Shown in pieces: positions 63,023-64,000 of a DNA stretch of 64,000 bases. Each line of letters begins with the position of its first letter. Within the stretch, counting starts at the first letter, position 1. Location of the stretch: the NCBI GenBank assembly GCA_900541015.1, contig UQIB01000010.1:1-64000 (forward strand), given 5' to 3'. The stretch is from an uncultured Collinsella sp. (GTDB taxonomy: Bacteria > Actinomycetota > Coriobacteriia > Coriobacteriales > Coriobacteriaceae). The notes under the pieces are model-generated. The model was not told the origin of the DNA and made no database searches. It saw nothing but the letters and a program-made list of their open reading frames with translations. The translations under genes and the position numbers were made by a program.

Positions 63023-63535
63023 ATGGGTTTCTTTTCTCGCCTTATGGGTGGCTCGGACAAGCAGGCGACTGCGACTTCCGAGTTCGAGATTCTCGCCCCT
63101 GTTTCCGGCGAGCTTGTTAATCTAGAAAATACCAATGACCCCGCTTTTAGCAGTCGTGCAGTGGGCGATGGCGTTGCCGTGGTTCCCCAAGAGGGAACGG
63201 TGTGCGCTCCTGTTTCCGGTACCGTTGCGGCGCTGTTTCCGACTGAGCACGCGCTGGGCATCATGTCCGACGACAGCTCTGCTCAGGTGATGCTGCACAT
63301 CGGAATCGACACTGTTAAGCTTGAGGGCAAGGGCTTCCATGCGCTTGTTGCCCAGGGTGACCATGCCGACGCGGGCCAGCCCCTCGTCGAGGTCGATTTC
63401 GACGCGGTTCGCGCTGCCGGCTTCGATCCCACGGTCTTCGTTATCGTGTGCGAGCGTTCGGAGAACTCGACTCTTCGTGAGCATGCTTCCGGCCCTGTTG
63501 CTGTTAAAGAGCCTGTCGTCTGGCTTTCCGAGTAA
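63023..63535 (+). CDS. crr: PTS glucose-type EIIA component
   Basis: EIIA passes phosphate from HPr to EIIB and can regulate other transporters. The 170-residue protein has the EIIA-Glc beta fold with both histidine regions: the active His in VMLHIGIDTVKLEGKGF, and an upstream ALFPTEHALGI motif. It is a free-standing EIIA, so it can serve permeases lacking this domain, such as the MurNAc EIIBC at 8415. ATG 63023 follows AAGGGA. It is 6 nt from the antiterminator gene. Confidence 0.9.
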   Translation: MGFFSRLMGGSDKQATATSEFEILAPVSGELVNLENTNDPAFSSRAVGDGVAVVPQEGTVCAPVSGTVAALFPTEHALGIMSDDSSAQVMLHIGIDTVKLEGKGFHALVAQGDHADAGQPLVEVDFDAVRAAGFDPTVFVIVCERSENSTLREHASGPVAVKEPVVWLSE

Positions 63536-63541
63536 ATTCTT

Positions 63542-64000
63542 ATGGTGGGTACCGTGGTTATCAAGCGAGTTTTTAACAACAACGTCGCAATGGTCACTTC
63601 GGACGATGGCTCCGAGCTCATCGTCATCGGTCGAGGCCTCTGCTTTGGCCGTCATGCCGGCGATGCCATCGACGAGGCGTCGATCGAAAAGACCTACGCG
63701 TTGCAGGAGGGAACTTCTCAGGATTCGCGTACGATTGACCGCTTGGCACATCTTTTGGAGTCCATCCCCACCGTCAACCTCGTGATTTCCGAGGACATCG
63801 TTCAGATGCTTCGTCGAGAGCTCAATGTCGATATCAATGACAAGATCCTCATCGCTCTCGCAGACCATATTAGCCTCGCCCTCGATCGCGAGCGCAAAGG
63901 CGTTCCCTGCGAGAACCCGCTGCTGCTCGAGATCCAGCAGTTCTATCGCAAGGAGTACGCGCTTGCGGGCCGTGCCCTTCAGATTATTAAGGACTATCTG
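63542..64000 (+). CDS. BglG/LicT-family transcriptional antiterminator, partial
   Basis: The frame starts at ATG 63542 and runs open past the window end (153 residues visible). The N-terminal RNA-binding CAT domain is clear (VIKRVFNNNVAMVTSDDGSELIVIGRGLCFGRHAGD, about 7-42). PRD1 follows from about 65 (LLESIPTVNLVISEDIVQML, LADHISLALDRERKG), with the His of ADHI a candidate PTS phosphorylation site. PRD2 is cut off. The antiterminator binds leader RNA of PTS genes when unphosphorylated; the adjacent EIIA suggests shared sugar control. Confidence 0.9.
   Translation, partial: MVGTVVIKRVFNNNVAMVTSDDGSELIVIGRGLCFGRHAGDAIDEASIEKTYALQEGTSQDSRTIDRLAHLLESIPTVNLVISEDIVQMLRRELNVDINDKILIALADHISLALDRERKGVPCENPLLLEIQQFYRKEYALAGRALQIIKDYL

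Overview
The window reads as ordinary chromosome of a Coriobacteriia gut actinobacterium, most likely Collinsella or a close relative. This is judged from protein sequence character, moderately high GC with C/G-ending codons, Gram-positive ribosome binding sites, and the ftsE-ftsX / rnr / smpB / MurNAc-PTS / rubredoxin gene set. No search was run, so the genus is inference.

0-29.7 kb is mostly housekeeping and metabolism: ftsE-ftsX; rnr; an orphan serine recombinase; a VanZ-like protein; a complete MurNAc salvage cluster (murR-murQ-EIIBC-mupG); an Spx/ArsC-like protein; tRNA-Gln and tRNA-Glu; a TPR-like gene overlapping smpB; flavin reductase and rubredoxin; mntH; gltB-gltD; an amidohydrolase; and a copper operon (copA-copZ-csoR) with a recognisable CsoR operator.

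29.7-59.7 kb is the unusual part: about 30 kb of signalling genes. It contains three Ser/Thr kinases (one with an extracytoplasmic DUF6273-like domain, one tail-anchored, one carrying 11 N-terminal ETVTVxR repeats), a PP2C phosphatase, two FHA proteins, zinc-ribbon proteins, a radical-SAM activase-like protein, and a ClpB-like AAA+ protein with one degenerate and one intact ATPase module. It also holds several membrane proteins (two pairing EF-hand-like loops with LRR-like repeats), a TIR-methyltransferase fusion, and an operon joining a channel/TrkA-like/RyR-like membrane protein to a TIR-DUF4357 protein. A 12-bp palindrome, TGTTGCGCAACA, occurs in most promoter regions between 32.9 and 59.2 kb and apparently nowhere else in the window. 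This suggests one regulon, and I regard the region as a candidate undescribed phospho-signalling / stress or immune system.

59.7-64 kb holds a DEAD-box helicase with a long RGG tail, a glucose-type EIIA and the start of a BglG/LicT-type antiterminator.

The intergenic DNA is rich in palindromes. The most striking family is a 59-nt hairpin (17-nt arms around a loop of exactly 25 nt) found singly and in tandem arrays with an 80-81 nt period. A second family shares AGTTGCGGTGAAATA arms. Two very long imperfect palindromes lie upstream of ftsE and between copA and copZ.
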